Positions 49,775 through 50,457 of a stretch of 50,457 bases of DNA are shown in pieces (within the stretch, counting starts at the first letter, position 1; every line of letters starts with the position of its first letter). The stretch lies in the IMG/VR virus record IMGVR_UViG_3300034072_000174, positions 1 to 50,457 of that record; one strand, written 5' to 3'. A program made the translations under genes and the position numbers. Origin of the DNA: a virus. The notes beneath the pieces were generated by a model that was not told where the DNA came from, did no database searches, and saw nothing but the letters and a program-made list of their open reading frames with translations.

Positions 49775-50107
49775 ATGAAACCAATTAATCGTAAATTTAC
49801 CCCAGAAGTGGGTATGGCTTTAGCAACTAAAGACGGTCAACGTTGTGGAAATGCTTTTATCATTAAAGAGGAAGATGAGAATTACGGTGGTGTAGAAACA
49901 TTTCATCTGTTCCATGTGTTGACTGATTTCGGCAATGTAATGCGGCTGACTGAGAACGAAGTCATTGAATTATTTGATATTGCTGATTGGTGGTGCGAGG
50001 AAGTAACATTTAGAGGGTTCTCTGCTGTAGCTGATCCTAAGTGTCCTGTAGAGAGAATTAAACGTCAGATGGAATTGTTGACAAATTTGTTAGAGGAATT
50101 GGAATGA
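49775..50107 (+). CDS. hypothetical protein
   Basis: A 110-residue acidic protein after ATAGGAGGACTGAG. It begins with a small beta domain (EVGMALATKDGQRCGNAFII, VLTDFGNVMRLTENEVIELF) and ends in a helix (IKRQMELLTNLLEELE). Family unknown. It overlaps the next gene by ATGA. Confidence 0.75.
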   Translation: MKPINRKFTPEVGMALATKDGQRCGNAFIIKEEDENYGGVETFHLFHVLTDFGNVMRLTENEVIELFDIADWWCEEVTFRGFSAVADPKCPVERIKRQMELLTNLLEELE

Positions 50108-50340
50108 AATACAGAGTGTTGAAAATTGATGATGAGTATTTCCCGCAATACAAAAGTTGGTGGACATTTGGTTGGAGGAACTTCTATATAGATTATGTCT
50201 TTGGTAACAGAAACCCTATTTCGTTCTTTAGAGAAAGACATGCAATCGAATATTGCCAGAGTAAAGTTAAGGTAAAAGAACCTGAGAAAGTTGTATGGGA
50301 ATCAAAACGAGCCTATCGTAGTGATACTGGACCAGAATAA
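50104..50340 (+). CDS. hypothetical protein
   Basis: A 78-residue protein rich in aromatic and basic residues (YKSWWTFGWRNFYIDYVFGN). The end (RAYRSDTGPE) is polar. No family is recognised. Coupled to the previous gene. Confidence 0.72.
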   Translation: MKYRVLKIDDEYFPQYKSWWTFGWRNFYIDYVFGNRNPISFFRERHAIEYCQSKVKVKEPEKVVWESKRAYRSDTGPE

Positions 50341-50354
50341 GGAGACACAATAGC

Positions 50355-50457
50355 ATGCATGATAACATGTATTCCTATGACAGACGTAATGGATTTGAAT
50401 TGGTAGTAGAAACTATGCCATGCGAAGATAAAGCTTATGTAGGTATGGTGTACTATC
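50355..50457 (+). CDS. hypothetical protein, truncated by window end
   Basis: An ATG after AAGGAGACACAATAGC opens a frame (MHDNMYSYDRRNGFELVVET) that runs off the right edge. Only 34 codons are visible. It is probably the next gene of the same operon. Confidence 0.65.
   Translation, partial: MHDNMYSYDRRNGFELVVETMPCEDKAYVGMVYY

Noticed and set aside
1-50457. CRISPR arrays, insertion sequences, integrase or attachment sites
   Set aside because: No regularly spaced repeats, transposase or integrase motifs were seen; the mobile elements present are homing-type genes and group I introns.

Overview
The window is part of the genome of a lytic-type, contractile-tailed (myovirus-morphology) dsDNA phage. 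It carries a terminase, portal, capsid, tail sheath, tail tube, tape measure, baseplate and tail fibre series, a lysis cassette, and phage-encoded nucleotide metabolism (ThyX, NrdA, NrdB, a glutaredoxin). The DNA is AT-rich, genes abut or overlap by 1-4 bases, ribosome binding sites are of the AGGAG type, and promoters are plain sigma-70 (TTGACA with 16-17 base spacers). These features and the families seen suggest a Gram-negative, probably gammaproteobacterial, host; the species cannot be named from the sequence. Both ends cut through open genes, so the genome is larger than the window.

Layout. (1) 1-10.73 kb, plus strand: early and middle genes, namely the end of a 5'-3' exonuclease, an HNH protein, a helix-turn-helix/metallophosphoesterase protein, a MazG-like hydrolase, ThyX, glutaredoxin, NrdA and NrdB, an HNH/AP2 homing-type gene, and a small promoter-driven operon ending in a small secreted protein. 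(2) 10.77-42.3 kb, minus strand, read right to left: TerS, a GIY-YIG homing-type gene, TerL, portal, protease, scaffold, decoration, major capsid, connectors, sheath, tube, tail chaperones with a programmed -1 frameshift, tape measure, hub, spike, baseplate, fibres, lysis genes, and a LamG/repeat protein. One plus-strand HNH gene with its own promoter is inserted at 11.4 kb. (3) 42.3-45.8 kb, minus strand: small genes, two clear tRNAs (Arg-TCT, Met/Ile-CAT), unusual structured RNAs, a TM2 membrane protein, a divergent family-A-polymerase-like protein and a small helix-turn-helix regulator. (4) 45.9-50.4 kb, plus strand: a divergent promoter region with repeated operator-like half-sites, a beta-helix tailspike, and an operon of small genes including a minimal CCA-enzyme-like nucleotidyltransferase.

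The most striking feature is a cluster of three ORF-less group I introns within about 3 kb, one in the portal gene and two in the large terminase gene (one at Walker A, one just before Walker B). I reconstructed the splice junctions; the joined exons restore exact reading frames of 512 and 504 codons. Other notable points are two overlapping canonical slippery heptamers in the tail chaperone gene, a 133-base tRNA-like RNA that does not fit a cloverleaf, a possible RNA attenuator in the terminase-side leader, and the polymerase-like gene next to a repressor-type switch region.
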